Shown here piece after piece: positions 46,213 to 60,100 of a stretch of DNA of 64,000 nt. The stretch is from Pseudocercospora fijiensis CIRAD86 (Eukaryota; Ascomycota; Dothideomycetes; Mycosphaerellales; Mycosphaerellaceae), in assembly GCF_000340215.1 (NCBI RefSeq), contig NW_006921539.1, forward strand, positions 808,471-872,470, in the 5' to 3' direction. The notes beneath the pieces are model-generated. The model was not told the origin of the DNA and searched no databases. It saw nothing but the letters and a program-made list of their open reading frames with translations. Position 1 is the stretch's first letter, and each line of letters begins with the position of its first letter. The position numbers and the translations under genes are program-made.

Positions 46213-46812
46213 TGACGGGGCAATGCAAGGACGGATGCGGTACTATAGACGGGAGAACAGTTGGGATGGTATTACATCTGGCTGTGCGTGAAGCGCGCCA
46301 GCAATGCATGGCGATGGCGTTTACAGGCGAGATACACATATATGGAGGGTGATGGCATGTAGAGGAGGTACGGGAGGCAAGAGCTGTTCTCGTGCTTCAA
46401 AGCAGAACAATATCTGTAGACCAAGCTATGACTATGATGAAGATGGTGAACACACAGAAGTTGCTCTACATCGACATTCATCGTGAAAGCCAGTCGCTGG
46501 AACCGGTGCGGAATGGTATGTGCGCTGGCTGTATCGGAAGACGTGCGGTGCAAGGGTGAGGCGGGTTGGCGGGTCCATATTAAACCCACGTCGGGTTTGA
46601 CTTCTTCTTGCCAACTCCTGAAGACACGTGCGACCATTGCAATAGTGTGCCGCAGTGACACAAACGACTGTACGGCATTTGGGGCCAAGAATGGCACATA
46701 CGGAATCTCGAACGGGGACAACGAGGAAGAGCGGGACCAACAATATGAACTCATGTACTCATGCTCTGGATACTGGAACAGCTACTCTGGGTATTATCGC
46801 AAAATCAAATCG
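46213..46812. other. Convergent intergenic region between gal7 and the permease
   Basis: 600 bp between two convergent stop codons. Overlapping frames on both strands lack support. I see nothing beyond presumed 3' UTRs. Confidence 0.5.
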
Positions 46813-48528
46813 CTACAGATCTTTCGCCAGCCGCGCTACCGGCGGCACATACGTCTTGCGTGCAAACAGCAAGTAATAAATGCTGGCCACGACTCCCACG
46901 CCACCATATACAGCCGAAGCCCAGTTCATGGTCGACAGTGTCGGGTGGTTGAAAAGTGGGAAAAATGCGAAAATGTACGCGAGGATGATGTAGCAGAGTC
47001 CGACGACATTGCAAAACCAGCCGAAAGGGACTCCCAAGCTCCAGCGACGCGGCAAGAGCTGCTCTCCTCGGATACGTTTTAGGAGGATGCAGCCCATGGA
47101 TGTCATGTAAGATGTCAGCAGCGCGACGACACCAATCGAGAGGATGGCGTTGAAGGCCACGATACTGCCGAGGTTGATCAAGGAGAGCAGCGCTGTGCAG
47201 ATGAAGCAGATCATGACGGCGTTGAATGGAATGTCCCAGCCTGGGCGCACGTAGCTGACGAATCGTGCAAACGGAAGACCGTTGTCTCGTGCGAATGCGA
47301 ACATCTGGCGCGAAGCAGTTGCAACATTGCTGATAGCCGAGCAGAGAGTGATGACCGTGATGATGCACGTCATCACCGTTGTACCCGCGTGCGACTGAGT
47401 GGCGTTGTAGAAGGTGCCAATAAAGGCGAAGTTGTACGCGGGCGTCAGAGCTGCATCAATGGGCCCAATGCAGTAGGCGAAGGTGATAGCCATGACCAGA
47501 CCAGTCAAGCCGTTGAGGACCAAGGTCGACACCATAGCCCAGGGGATGGTCCGCGAAGCATCCTTGACTTCCTCTGCCATGTGCACGCAAGAATCTGGAC
47601 CAATCAGGGCGTAGATGGGACCAGTGAAGGCGACAAGTCCAGCGACGCCCATCGATGGCCAGTCAGCAATCTGCGTCCATTCCGTCCATACTGCAGCGCT
47701 GGATTGCTTCGGGGCAAAGACCCAGAGAGGGATGAGAATTGCAAAGAAGCCGAAAACCAGGAGAATCAGGATGAGGCCTTCCAGGAGCGGTAGCTTGCGG
47801 GCGAGGAAGCTGTTGAAGATCACGGAGACTGAGGCGGTGGCAATCGTTAGGAGGACACCATGCCATGCCTTCGGAATGTAGGTTGCATCATTGAGCACGA
47901 TCAGGCCCTGGACTTGTGTTGCGACTGTGAAGCATTGGCCTGCAATTCCTGCTTGCCACCCCAACACACAAAACCAGCCAACAAGATAACTCATGATCTT
48001 CTGGAAAGACGGAGGGGCAAATTCGGAGACCCACTACAGCAGAAGGCACATGTCAGTTGCAATTCCCGGTCACCACTCTTGTCGGGATATACGCACATGA
48101 TACTGTCCTCCACTCGTCGGTGCCATTGATGCCATCTCTGCCATGGACAAAATCGCACAGCCGAAGCCGAACAGCGTAACAATGTAGATCCAGATCATTG
48201 CCGGAAGACCGCCATTTGGGAGAATATAGCTGACCGAGCTCAACACTGACGCCCAAGTCATCATCAACACTGCCGCAAACCCGAAGATCGGGATAAAGCT
48301 GAAATTTCGCTTCAAGGCACATCAGCTTCAATCCTCTTGCGCGACTTGCGCGACTTGCACGACATTGCTCACCTTCAATTCCTGTGTCTTTCCCATACGA
48401 GCCATATCTCGCCTGTCCATCGCAGTGCCGGCTTTCTCCTGCGGCAAGTCTGTGGCCTCGAAGGCCTCGTCTTTCACCTGGGACGAGACCATCTTGCCTT
48501 CATTGCCATACACATTCCTGGCTGACAT
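46813..48528 (-). CDS. APC-family amino acid/GABA/choline-type permease
   Basis: Plasma-membrane transporter of the amino acid-polyamine-choline superfamily. Spliced model of 529 aa. Exons are 48528-48373, 48309-48097 and 48033-46813; introns 48310-48372 (GTGAGC...TTGAAG) and 48034-48096 (GTGCGT...TGTAG). The cytosolic N-terminus is about 50 residues. It is followed by about 12 hydrophobic helices, beginning FSFIPIFGFAAVLMMTWASVL and including the APC hallmark region AEMASMAPTSGGQYHWVSEFAP, split by intron 2. Later motifs are GPDSCVHMAEEVKDASRTIP, the conserved helix-8 region of fungal GABA/choline permeases, and SRQMFAFARDNGLPF. The similarity is to the Uga4/Hnm1 group, but the exact substrate cannot be told. 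It is divergent from the 7TM gene at 49995 and convergent with gal7. Confidence 0.92.
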
Positions 48529-49994
48529 GGTTGCCACCCGCTGCGAGCAGTCGCAGACCAGAGAGGATAAGGAGAGGTTCGAGCAGAAACAAGGGAAAGA
48601 CTTGTGACAGGGTGGGAAAAGTAGCACAGACACGCTGTGCCACGTGGCGACCGAGATGCCAGAGTTATAACGAAGAACGATGCTTCGCTGGCGTGCGAAA
48701 GTCAGGAAGGCAAGATAGCAAGGAGTTTCGTAATCAGGAGAGTGTCGATCGACTCGTCGACCTTCCGGGGTTGGGCAAGGCGCAGAGTATTCTCGGCCCA
48801 AACAAGAGCTGCGATTCAAGTCGCTACTCATCGACGTGGGGTCTATGCCGCTATACTAGCTCAGTCTAGCTGTGGTGCCGGTAAGCTTGCTCGGTCACCA
48901 GGGGCCACATCCATGGTCGCCGCTCCGGCCTCGTCCTGCTGCTGCCGTTGCCGTCAAGGAGGAGACCTCGCGAATTGCGCGAGATTGTGCTCACGATCCT
49001 GTCAACGGTTGCTATACCGCATGCTACTACTAATAATAACAGCATCCATAGTCATTACACTTCCAGGTTTCGAAACTAGCGACCGTACGGGATCACAGGT
49101 CGGCACATCACGAACCGGGAAAGAGAACGTCGGTACTGTCGGATGCGAGGTGGAGGGTTGACTACTGTCGTGCCTCACGCGCAGCATATGGGATGCGCGC
49201 GGTTCGCGATTGGCGAAGACATCCATTTATTGGTGCTGATGTGCATTGTGGACGATGGCCGCGCGCTGTCAAAGTGAGTTAAGTGACCCGGTCGGGAGCG
49301 GCAACGGAGGCGGAGGCGCTTTAGTCTTTGAGGCTTGACGAACTTTAATGCTGCGCCAAGCCCCGCACGTGACGACAGGGCTTGTGAACTTCTGAAGGGG
49401 TTCGGCGAATGAAGATCCGTCACGCCGACAGCACAACATCGCGTGCAATAATAATATGCAGACGCAGTATGCAGCATACCATCGCAGCTGTGCCTCGCTC
49501 AACGATATGCCGATACAGTCGACCTCTTCACTTCCGCGCCGGATTGTCGACTTGGAACGAAGCAGGATTTAGACTTCGCGATTAGGCGAGTTCGGACCAG
49601 AAGAGGAGTCTTTGTGCGGTTCCAACACAGCTCTTGCATCTACACGCGTTCAGACGGATGCCAGAGTCAGGGTACCGTCCAGGGCAGCCGGTGATCTGCC
49701 AATCCATGGTAGAAACCGCCGACGGGCTTCAATGATCACGGCCAACGTCTTGGCTAAACTCTGCTCATGGCTAGTCGCAACGGGTGCCGCTAGGGGTACA
49801 TGCACGCCATTTACCGCGACAGCGACCGCGACAGCTCCACCATATCTTCTTTGATGACGCCTCTCCTAGAACCATCATACTGCTGTCCGTGACATTCGGC
49901 TCGTCTTCCCGATATTCCAGTCATCGCTACCTCTGACCTCCTTCGCTTCTTCATCGCCGGCCATTTCTGCTGCGCGAGCAAGGCATAGCAAGCC
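48529..49994. other. Divergent intergenic region upstream of the permease and the 7TM gene
   Basis: About 1.47 kb serving two divergent promoters. Small frames on both strands (up to 174 codons, 48637-49161) have no domains. I see no further gene. Confidence 0.45.
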
Positions 49995-51368
49995 ATGTCG
50001 GCGCCAGAGGTCCCGACACTGCCTGACCTGAATTCCGGACCACGAAACTTCATCACCACCGATAAAGATCATGGAGGAATTGCGCTTACCATATGTACCC
50101 TCATGGCGACGTGGGTCGTTTTGTCTTTCATGGTCCGAATGTACATGCGAGCGACAGTTAGCGGACCTTTTGGCAAGGACGACATTCTTTGTAGTATCGC
50201 CACGGTACGACTCCGGACTATCCATCTTCGCGTGATACGACCAGTGCTAATGCTATCGGGCCCCAATAGATCTTTGGGGTGATACAGATGATTGTGGCAT
50301 CTGCGGCAGTATCGTTTGGCTTCGGCAAGGCACTGGAACTCTTGACTGATGCTCAGGTAGCGAAAGCATCTAAGGTGGCATCGAAGTACTTGGTGGGGAG
50401 AATTGGCATTGAGGACTGACCATCACTCGCAGGCCGTATATGCTGCTCAACTGCTATACATCGTGACGAATGCGCTGACAAAATGCACTGTCGCATTACT
50501 ACTTGCGCGCATCGTTTTCATCAAAAGCAGAGTCTACGCTTGCTACGGCGTGTTAGGACTTTCTGCTCTCTGGGGGTTTGCCTCGTTCCTAGCACAGGCG
50601 ATCAGATGCGCAGACGGCGCACCATGGAAGCTTGTGGGCAGCCATTGCTCTAACCAATATACCTCGTGGCAAGCGATCACAGCCTTCAATATCATCATCG
50701 AGATCTTCATATTCGCCATGCCGATTTGGCTTGTCTGGGACTTACAAACCGACCTCATGAAGAAGTTTACAGTAGTCGCGATTTTTTCTCTCAGACTACC
50801 CGTCATCGTAGCCGCAGGACTGCGACTACACTTCCTTTCAGAGACGATCGGATCCTCGGAACCACTTCTCAAAGGCGTCATCCCATTCATATGCCTCAAC
50901 ATTGAAATGCACTACGGATTAATAGCAGCCACAATACCCACCCTGAAACCCTTTGTCGGAGCTTTCAACACCGGGTGGGGCACGTACGATACTCAAGGCA
51001 TTTCGGGATACGGCCAGAACAGCTCCGCTCACTCCTACGCCATGCATTCCCTCGGCAACAAGAGCAACAAGAGCGCTCGAAGTAATCGAAAGGGCTCGGT
51101 GCCATTCTCAGGCACGCAGAACAGCGATCGCGATCCTGGAACTACTGCAGCCCCGCACTTTCCTAAGAATATCACCTATATCAAATCTGGACGCGCAGAC
51201 CCTACACGCCTTTCTGCTGGCAGCGACAATAGTACCCAGATGATTATTCGACAAGACCGCACGACTGAGGTTCATGTTGAGGATGAGACTCGAAGGGAAC
51301 TTCATTCTAGTTATGGGGAAGACAGTATTGATCTTGTTAAGAGACCGCCTTATTCGCAGGAACGATAG
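49995..51368 (+). CDS. Fungal rhodopsin-like (PTH11-related) seven-helix integral membrane protein
   Basis: Spliced model of 416 aa. Exons are 49995-50204, 50270-50374 and 50433-51368. Intron 1 (50205-50269) uses GTACGA/ATAG and intron 2 (50375-50432) uses the weaker donor GTGGCA with CGCAG. Splicing joins GKDDILCSIAT to IFGVIQMIVAS and then KASK to AVYAAQLLYIVTNALTKCTVALLLARI. This is the layout of the large fungal integral-membrane family with the D-D-x-L motif after helix 2 and the QLLYI...K.....LL helix, related to PTH11-type receptors. Seven helices occupy residues ~30-300; no CFEM domain precedes them. The C-terminal ~120 residues form a Ser/Asn/Gly-rich cytosolic tail with basic and phosphorylatable stretches. 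Function unknown; a signalling role is inferred only from the family. Confidence 0.85.
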
Positions 51369-52029
51369 CGCCGACAATCACGAATCTTGTTCTTCTTACC
51401 TCCTTTCAACACCGCGTATTATACCCAGGATCAAAGTCACGACGAACGACTCTCTTTTGCTTTATTTTTGGGAGATGGAAATGTAAGGGATATTGCATGG
51501 CGCCGAAGGAATACCTATTTCATTTGGTGGCTGGCTCTTTTGGGCTTGTGTCAGGATTCATGGAAGGTATGTACGTACTGTATGTGTGAGTGAGGTGAAC
51601 TATAGAACTCGCGAGTCGCGAAGGGGAGAGATATCCCCCCCCCCCCCCCCCCAAACAAATGAACTTTCGTTCTTTGCTCTTCATCAGCCGAGGAGACAGA
51701 CACGAAAACTCAGCAATTCGAGCATGATCTCCGCATCCAGTTCCAACAACTCGGTCTCGTTGCTTCTTTGGTTCGAGAATGCCTGCTCCCCGGTTCTCCT
51801 CGATAATGCGACCAAATCCTTCACAGGCCGATATGCCCGCGCGCGCAACGAGAAGTCCGGGCCGTGTTTCAGACAAATGCATTGGGTAGGGGTTGGTGGC
51901 GTTTACGGTTTACCAAGCTTCCTGATTCCTGCCCTGCACTGCACTGCTGCAGTAAAATTGATTCTACTGTTCTTTTCCGGAAGGTTGAGAATGCCAAGAC
52001 CTCTGGTTTTGAGCCTCGTAGAACACTAA
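51369..52029. other. 3' flank of the 7TM gene up to the RIP island border
   Basis: About 660 bp with ordinary composition, including an 18-bp poly-C tract. Frames of 120-178 codons cross the poly-C and are unsupported. The switch to TA-rich sequence is near 52030. Confidence 0.5.
51635..51652. repeat. Poly-C tract of 18
   Basis: Uninterrupted run of 18 C in the 3' flank of the 7TM gene. Its length should be treated with caution because homopolymers are error-prone in assemblies. Confidence 0.9.
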
Positions 52030-52149
52030 AATTAGGCTTTCTATACCTTCTATTACTATAATTACACCGCCTCTTTTATACTAGCCCCCTAGTATATGTT
52101 GTAATAGCTTCTTACTACCGGAGGTCGCTATTCTTGTTACTACGAGTAT

Positions 52150-53560
52150 AGCGACTAAGATTTAGCGTATATACGTCGAATATAACGTTATATCGGAAGT
52201 ATACGCGACGCGTTCTCGAAAGGTACCTTCGAAGGACCTACTAGCGTATAAGGAAGCGGTAGAGCGGCGCGAGTCGCCTACTAAGAAGAGTAAGAAGAAG
52301 GCAGTCGGCGGAGATAGTAGTAGAAAGTAGAAGAAGACGGCGTAGTAGGAGAAGTTTAATAATATAACCGCTTTCGAGGCCGCGGCGTAGAGGGACTTCT
52401 AGGTTAACGATGTCGCTACTACTATAGAAGAAGGTAATAACGGCGAGGTTAATATAGCTAGTTAAGTTAAGGTTAGCGAGTTAACGCATTTAGCTAATAG
52501 CTCGCTATTACGAGGGCAGTATAGGAAGCGCCTAGTTAATAGTTAGTAGATAAACGAGGAAGACGTATCTACGCTATCTTATAACCCTCGTAAGGACCTT
52601 TAGTATAAGTAAACCTAGCGCCTTCTTACTAGCAATAACGAGTTAGCATTCGAGAACTATAACCGCAATAGCGCTAGTACTTAGTACGCCGAAGATACGT
52701 ACTATTAGGCTAATAAAGAAGCGTAGAAGAAGCAGCTCTATATCGGCGACTATATATTAATCGTATCCGCTACTAAAGTAACGAAGGGTAACTAGTTTAA
52801 GTAGAGTTAGAAGAAAGGTAAGGTAACGATATTCTTATAACGGCTACTATTTCTAATCCTTCTATAGCGGACGATTACAATAAGGCCCTCGACTACGCCG
52901 TAGAGTTAATAAACGATAGTAGAGACAAGATTAAGATTAATGTCGAGTTTAAGACTGCCGCTAAAGACGCTAGAACTAGAGCTATTCTTAAAGTTAGCAA
53001 ATTAAAGCTAAACGACTAGTAGACTATTAATAGTGTTGCCTTTATTACTAAGGAGTAGAAACGAGGCAATTACACGACTAAGCTTCTTACTAGTTATATA
53101 TATACTCTCCCTAGCTACGAGAACTATAATAACTACTACTATAGACCTAAAGGACTGCTAGATATTAAGCGCTATTATTACTAGTTCTATAGTAAGGCTA
53201 CAAAGCTATAGTTATATATACTTGCTATTAAGGAAGAGGGTGTAACACTTCGAAAGCCGCTATATAGTATATTCGCTAAGATGCAGTTGTTTAAGGAGAA
53301 ATAGTAGTCTCGGAAGCCTTATAGTCTGCTTACTGCTATAAAGGAGCCCTTCTAATAGACTCTAGCAAGGGGACGCTCTATAGTACTAGTTTATCTACCG
53401 CCGCCGGCTATTAACTATATTAAGCTCTTCGAGACTATATTTAACTTAATTAATTAGTAGCTAGGCGTTGCTCCTACCGCTTAGCAAGAAGCTTAGCCTA
53501 TATAATAATAATAATAATAAGAGTTACCTATTCTAAAGCAGGTTGCTTAGCGGCTTAATA
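52150..53560 (+). pseudogene. RIP-killed frames of unknown origin
   Basis: A coding-like frame at about 52150-52850 (a KKSKKK-type basic stretch, then acidic and Asn-rich parts) is followed by another at about 52870-53560 in a different phase, ending in a Gln-rich run at the ATA/CAG-derived repeat (53501-53520). The stops look like RIP TAG/TAA. An intron or an indel could separate the two parts. No motif is recognised. It may be the first ORF of an element or a captured host gene. Confidence 0.4.
53501..53520. repeat. (ATA)n microsatellite
   Basis: About seven ATA/TAA units within island 2, possibly a RIP-altered glutamine codon run at the end of the preceding frame. Confidence 0.75.
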
Positions 53561-54119
53561 TACCGCTATTACGGCAGGGACGGTACGCTAGCTAAGCCCG
53601 GTATATACTTTCTATAGAACCGTAGATACTTACCCTAATACTATACTATAGCTAACCTACTAATCGTCCCTCGTGTAACAATTAGTAGCTTCGCTTTAGT
53701 TAGATCTAGATCCGTTTAAATAGTACCCGAGTACTAGACGAACGGGCACTTTAAAAAACTAAAAAACCCTACCGCCGCCGCTTAACGCGACCGCGAGGTC
53801 CTATGCTAGCGGCACCGACCTACCTACCTAACTATAACAACTACCTACGCTCGATATAGATACGATTACGACAGTCCTCTAAATTCCGTATATTATCTTC
53901 TATATACCCTTAGCTATATACCGATAGCCCTTTAATCGACGGCGCCCTATAGCCCTCTAATCGCTAGACTAGGCGGCCCGCCTTCCTTATCTAGGTTTGT
54001 TTACTCTATACTAGTACCTGCCGAAGCGGGCACCGGTCGAGGCAAGAGCCTATAAGCACCCTAATAGTTTCTCGAATTCGGTCTAGTTCCTTAACTCTAT
54101 ACTTATCCCCTATTTTTAT

Positions 54120-57100
54120 AAGATTACCGAGCCTACGCTTATTCTATAAATACGCTAGCTTCCGTACGCCCCGATTTAGACGCCTACTCGTTAAATATCG
54201 CTTTTTGCTTTAAAGAGTTCTTAGCTAACGCCGGTTACGCTAAGTTAGTATACTAGAAGCAAAGAGACCCGCTTATAGCAGTCGTTACGAAAATTACTAC
54301 GTATTATTAGCCCCTAGAAGAATATATACTACAAAAACTCTCGGATACTAGAGGCGGTACTACCCTCGGTTTCCCTTAGGATTAGGCAGTTAACCGCTCT
54401 TTAGTTATAGTAGTAGCGAAGACGCTGCTTGCTCTCCGTAACGAACTCGCAGTTTTAGATACAATAGGACCTAACGACTTAGCGGCGCCTACTCCGGAAC
54501 TAGCACCGCCGTTACTAGATATAGTAGTGCCTACAAGTCTAAGTCCGGATACTAGTCTATAGCTACGTCGCCGTCGGACTATTTTAGTAGCTAGTATACG
54601 ACGAGTTATATATATACGTTATAGGTCCTTACTAATTGTGTTTCCCCTAGGCCTACGAGAACTTAGTGCCTTAGAGCTATTAGTCCCGAGCAGTCCTAAT
54701 TTGTCCTTACCGGTTTCAGTCGGCCCTAAGTAGTAGAGTCCTAAATAGCAAGGTCCTAAGCAATACGGTCCTAAGCCCGAGCACTAGGATACGGAGTAGT
54801 AGAGTCCTAATTAGCAGGCTCCGGAGCAATAGAGCCCTAAGCCCGAATAGTAGGAGCTCCCGGCCCTAAGTAGTCTAGAGTCCTCGTTACTAGCTCCTAA
54901 GCTTTAGCGACAAGGTACTTAGTAGCAAGGACCCCGATAACAAGAGCCGTTAATCCTACCCGCTTCTACTAAAGACATAGCCGATATATCCCAAAATATA
55001 GACCTAGAATTCTAGCGTATAGACTTAGCATACGTAGAACCTAGTATCGAGCGGGACCTACCTCCTCGATAGTAGATATAGCGCCGCCGATCGGTTAACG
55101 CTTTCCTAGGTATAGAAGCTAGGCGTCTAGTCGCGGACCGCTAGCGAGTACGCAACGCGGCCGTAGGACTATCCTCCTAGAACTAGCGCAACGGTAAGCA
55201 GCTAGCTTACGATAATCCCTAGCCTTAACGCCTACGAGAGGGCGCGCTACGCAAAGTCCTAGTACGCGAGAACTAGAACGCCGCTAGCGCTAACGCGGCC
55301 GCTAAAGACGCTAACGGCGAAATCCTAAACGCTACTAACCTAGCCGTCCTACGTAATAAGATACGCTAGCTGTTTAGACAACTATTAAATTAACAAGTTA
55401 TCTAAATATAGCAACTTAGGGACGAAATTAGGGACGAGATCGACTAGTTACGCTAGAGCATCCCTTTAAGCTTAGTATAAGACAGGCTCGATACCGGGAG
55501 AGCTAAACGCCTCGCGCGTATAGGTTTAAATAAACAGGTCCCGCAGGAATAAGTTCTATTAGCCCTACTGCCTAACCTAGTTAAGGCCTAGCCGCACTAG
55601 TTACGCCGTAACGTCTAACGTAACGCCGAGGCTAGACAGCGCCGCTACAGTTAAGGCGGTGCGGCTAGCGGAGGGCCTCTAAGCCTAAGCCTAGGTAATT
55701 CTAGTACCTAAGGCGGGAACTATAGCCCCCGAGGTTACAACTTTAACCCGCACTATATCGACAACTTTTAGTTTAGCCGCTTACCTTATTATAGCCCGTA
55801 GCGTTCTTAGCGCTTAGAGAGGTTTAATCCGATAGATATTAGGTACTTCTACCCCGACGCCCTATACGCGGACTTAGATAGCTAGGATATCTATACGTAC
55901 GGCAACAAGGTTATATTTACCTTAGTATACCTGTTCTTAGACGTAGCTTGCGATTACGCGGCGGTTAATTACGCCCGTATAGTACGTACTTAGCTTACGA
56001 AGTGCCTCCGTAAAGCTGTATAATAATAGTTTATTTACGAGCTTATAAGCAATAATCGTAATACGATTCGCGGAGGAGAGGGCATCGAGCGCTAGTACAA
56101 AGCCCTAAGGGATAAGTTTAGTAGATCTATTATCGAGGCCTAGGACAAGCTATACGCCGAATCGTATATAGTATAGGACGTACGTAACCGCAGAGTACCC
56201 TAGCAGTTTATTATAAACTATATCCGCTACGTACGCGAGGTAGGTCTCGAGACAGACCCTAATAGGCCGTACGCTCTTCTCTACTAGGCGTAGTTGCGAT
56301 TCGAGCCTCGCCTATAAGATAAGCTCGATAAGCCTTTACTAAGTAATACGATTTACACTTTTACGCGAGCCGTAGAAGACAAGTATAAAGCGTAGTGCCG
56401 CAGGTATATATAGTCCGATAGCTACGGCATAGCACGAGGCCGTAATAGGTATAACGGTAAGTTACAATACCGAAACGCTCGCAATAGCGACCGGTACGCC
56501 GATTCTTCGGGCGCGTATCGCGATGCTTTAGGTCGCAGTTACGCTAGTAGGTTCGACGATCGGTACGCCGTAGTAGTACGCGGATATCGCGACAATTTAG
56601 GTCGCGGTTACACTAGCGGCTACGGTAATAAGCGCCCTAGAAATAGTAGCTATACTAATTAAAACTAGTATTAGCGCCGAGATTAAGGAAACGATAGGCA
56701 AGCCCTAGCGGGGGAAGGACGCTAAAAAGAGTACGCTTCTAACCGTAATAATCGAGTAGAGCTACGTAATAATAATCGGGGCTACGAGGCACGCGGTAGC
56801 AAGAATGCTAATTATAGACGACGATAAGATAGGGGTACGCGAAACGACGTACGCGATACCTAGGGTTAGTAAGAACGCGGCCGCTAAGGCAATAAGGCCC
56901 CGCGCAACTATTACGCTAATAAGTAGGCACCGGAGCCTCTAGTCGAAGAGCCTATATCTATCCTATAGCCGCGTTTATACTTACGCCTACGATCTAGCTT
57001 ACGCTACTTAGCGAGGCTAGTAAGCCCGCACTCCGTACCGGCGTACTTTAATAACTAGGTAGATATCTACTATAGATTAGACGACGTAGACGATAACGCC

Positions 57101-60100
57101 TCTTTATAGGACTCTATATTAGTATACTATAGCGAAGTGCCGCTACTATCCCCCTTTTCCCTATATATCGGTAAGTACCTTCCTCTAGCTATAGAACCCT
57201 TCGCTACGATATAGCCTTTAAAGTTCTTATACTTAAATTATAGCGCGAAGTTCGATAGTAACAATCTCTTATAGGACTATAGGCGTACTAAGCACGCTAC
57301 GGAGCTAACGCCTAAGAAGGATAGCGTAGAGGAGGACGCTAGACTTATTAAGTCCGCTACGTTACTAAAGGTTAAGGGTAGATACGCGTTTCGGGGCTAT
57401 TATTATCTGCATATAGTCGTACGTCTATAGAAGGACAGTACGGAATACGCGGTTTGCCTAGATATAGGCGCTACTATGTTACTTATCGATAAGGCTTTCC
57501 TACGCTAGACACGCCCGGATATCGAGCGTAAGCGCTTAGTAGCTCTACTAAAGGTTAAGGGCGTAGGTTCGACGGACATTAGCGAGTACGTAGATCTCGA
57601 TTTTTAGGTACTAGGAATCGTTAAGAGTACTAAGGTTATCGCCTATATACGCTATAAGGTATACGTCGTTAAGGAACTTAGCGCTAAGTTCCTTATAGCG
57701 ATAGATATTATCGGCCTAGAGGGTATTAAGATTAATGTGCTATACCGTACTATAACGATTAATTCCTACGAAAAAGCGAAAATTCCCCTACTAGTAGGCC
57801 GTAAAGATTAAGCTAAGTTCCGTATAGTAGTATACTCGGGCGATAAGAACGTCGTTCTAGCACCGTAGACTATGTCTTTAGTGCCCGTCTAGTTTAGAAC
57901 GCACCTCCCTTTAGACCGAGACGTTGCGTTCTACCTATAGAACTAGGAACTTAAGAACAAGGCCTTAACTATCTACGCCGCCGTCGTAGACACTATAGTA
58001 AATTTCGTATAAGTCCGTAACAATACGGATTAGCTATAGACTCTGCTGCGATATACAAAGATAGGGTATATACGCGAGTGCGACTACTATAGCTGCTACT
58101 ATATAGCGCCCGAAGAGTACGCCGTAGCCGGCCTTCCGCTACTAGACCTACTAAACCCCGCAAAGGAGAGGCAGCTTTTTAATAGAGTAATAGCGTATAG
58201 TACTAAGGAGTAGGTATAACGTATCGAGGCTATAGTAAAGAAGTACGAGGACCTATAGAGGGATAAGGGTACTACCGTAGACATCCCTAAGTCCGATTTC
58301 CTAGAGGTTACGCTAAAGCTAGGCTACGAAAATAACAAAGTCCCTATAGTAGCGTACCTACTCTACGGCCCCGACGAAGAGGTCGTAAATAAGACCTTCG
58401 ACCCTCTATACGCGTAAGGAAAGATGTCCTTTACTACTAAGCCTACTTAGTTCGGGTTCCTAGTCTTCGTAGTCTAGAAGACGACTATAGTAGATAGCAA
58501 GCTAGTCCGCAAGGGACGTACGGTCGTAGACATTAGAGGCCTAAACAAAATTATAGTTAAGGATTCTTACCCGCTCCTTAGATAAGAGGACATTATTAAG
58601 GTACTACGCGGCTCGACTTATATTATAACGGTAGACGCAGTATCGTTTTTCTATTAATAGGTAGTAGCCGAGAAGGACCGTAGCAAATTCGCGATTAATA
58701 GCTACCGCGGCTAGGAATAGATACATATAGCTATTATAGGTTTCTCGAACAGCGTATAATATATCTAGCGCTAGCTCGATAAGATACTTAAGCGATACAA
58801 ATCCTACTACCGCGCGTATATCGACGATATTATTATCTACTCCCGTACCTTCGAAGAGTACTTACAGTATCTAAACGCGGTATTCGAGTGCCTAGTAGGC
58901 AAGAATATTAGTATCGTACCGTATAAGTCGTTTCTCGCGTATCTATCTACGAAGCTTTTAGGCTAACGAGTGTTAGGACTAGGATATACTACTTACGAGG
59001 AGAAGGTCTAGGCTATTCTAGACTTGAAATTCCCTACTATACTAAAGAATATCGAATTTTACTTAGGGCTTACTAGATAGCAACGACAGTATATTCTATA
59101 CTACTCTACGATTACGATACTATTCGAGAACCGCAAGAAAGAGCTCTTACGCTTTAGCCTAGCTAACAAGGGCAATAAGCGAAAGCGCTACGTAGCTAGG
59201 ACCCTAGCCTTCGACGTAGACGAGGCACTAGAAACTAAGTATAAGGCCTTTAATATCCTAAGGTAGATGTACCGCGATGTTAAGTTCTCCTATTACGCGG
59301 ACCCTAATCGCCCTATATATATCGACCTAGACGCCTATATAGGAGGATTCGTAGCGGTAGTATACTACGTTAAGGGAGATCTAGAGCCGACTATCGAGAA
59401 TAGTAAAGCTATACGCTTCCCGGCAGATTAGGTATAAGTTATTATATACCTTAGCAAAGCCCTTACGGACGTAGAAAAGCGGTACCTAGCTACCGAGCTT
59501 AAGGTTAGCGAACTAGTCTAGATAGTATAGAAGGTACGAATAATCCTATAGGCGGTACGCAAGCTAGTATATATGTTTTCCGACTACATTGCGGCCCTAG
59601 GCATTACGACGGTAGCGAGCCTAGCGACGACTACGTCTACGGACAAGCTTAACCTCTGTCTAGTACGGGCCGGTTAGTACCTCTCTTAGTACCCTAAGCT
59701 TAAGGTGCACTACCGCCTAGGACGCCTCTATAGAATACCGGACGCCTTAAGTAGGCTCGTAGCGGACCTCGACCGAGCGGTAGATTAGGCATACGATATA
59801 CTAGATCCCCTAGCATACGACGATCCGGCGCCTACGAATAATATAATCGACGCGTACTATATATACTTATGCGAAAGCGAGGGTACGATTTGCTTTTACG
59901 CTACTATAATCGACGAGCACTCCGGCCGAACGTATACCTCTAACGAGCCTATAGTTTTCTACTCCGTACTCGTAGAACTCGCTACCGAATTTAAGGACGA
60001 CTTAAAGGTAGGATATGCTAAGGACCCCTATTAGTCCGCAATCCTAGCTTAGCTAAACGCTATAGAAGAACGCCGCCTACGAGCCGCCGCTAAGAGAACC

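Noticed and set aside
51493..52029. 178-codon frame across the poly-C tract
   Set aside because: Depends on translating a homopolymer whose length is uncertain; no domain.
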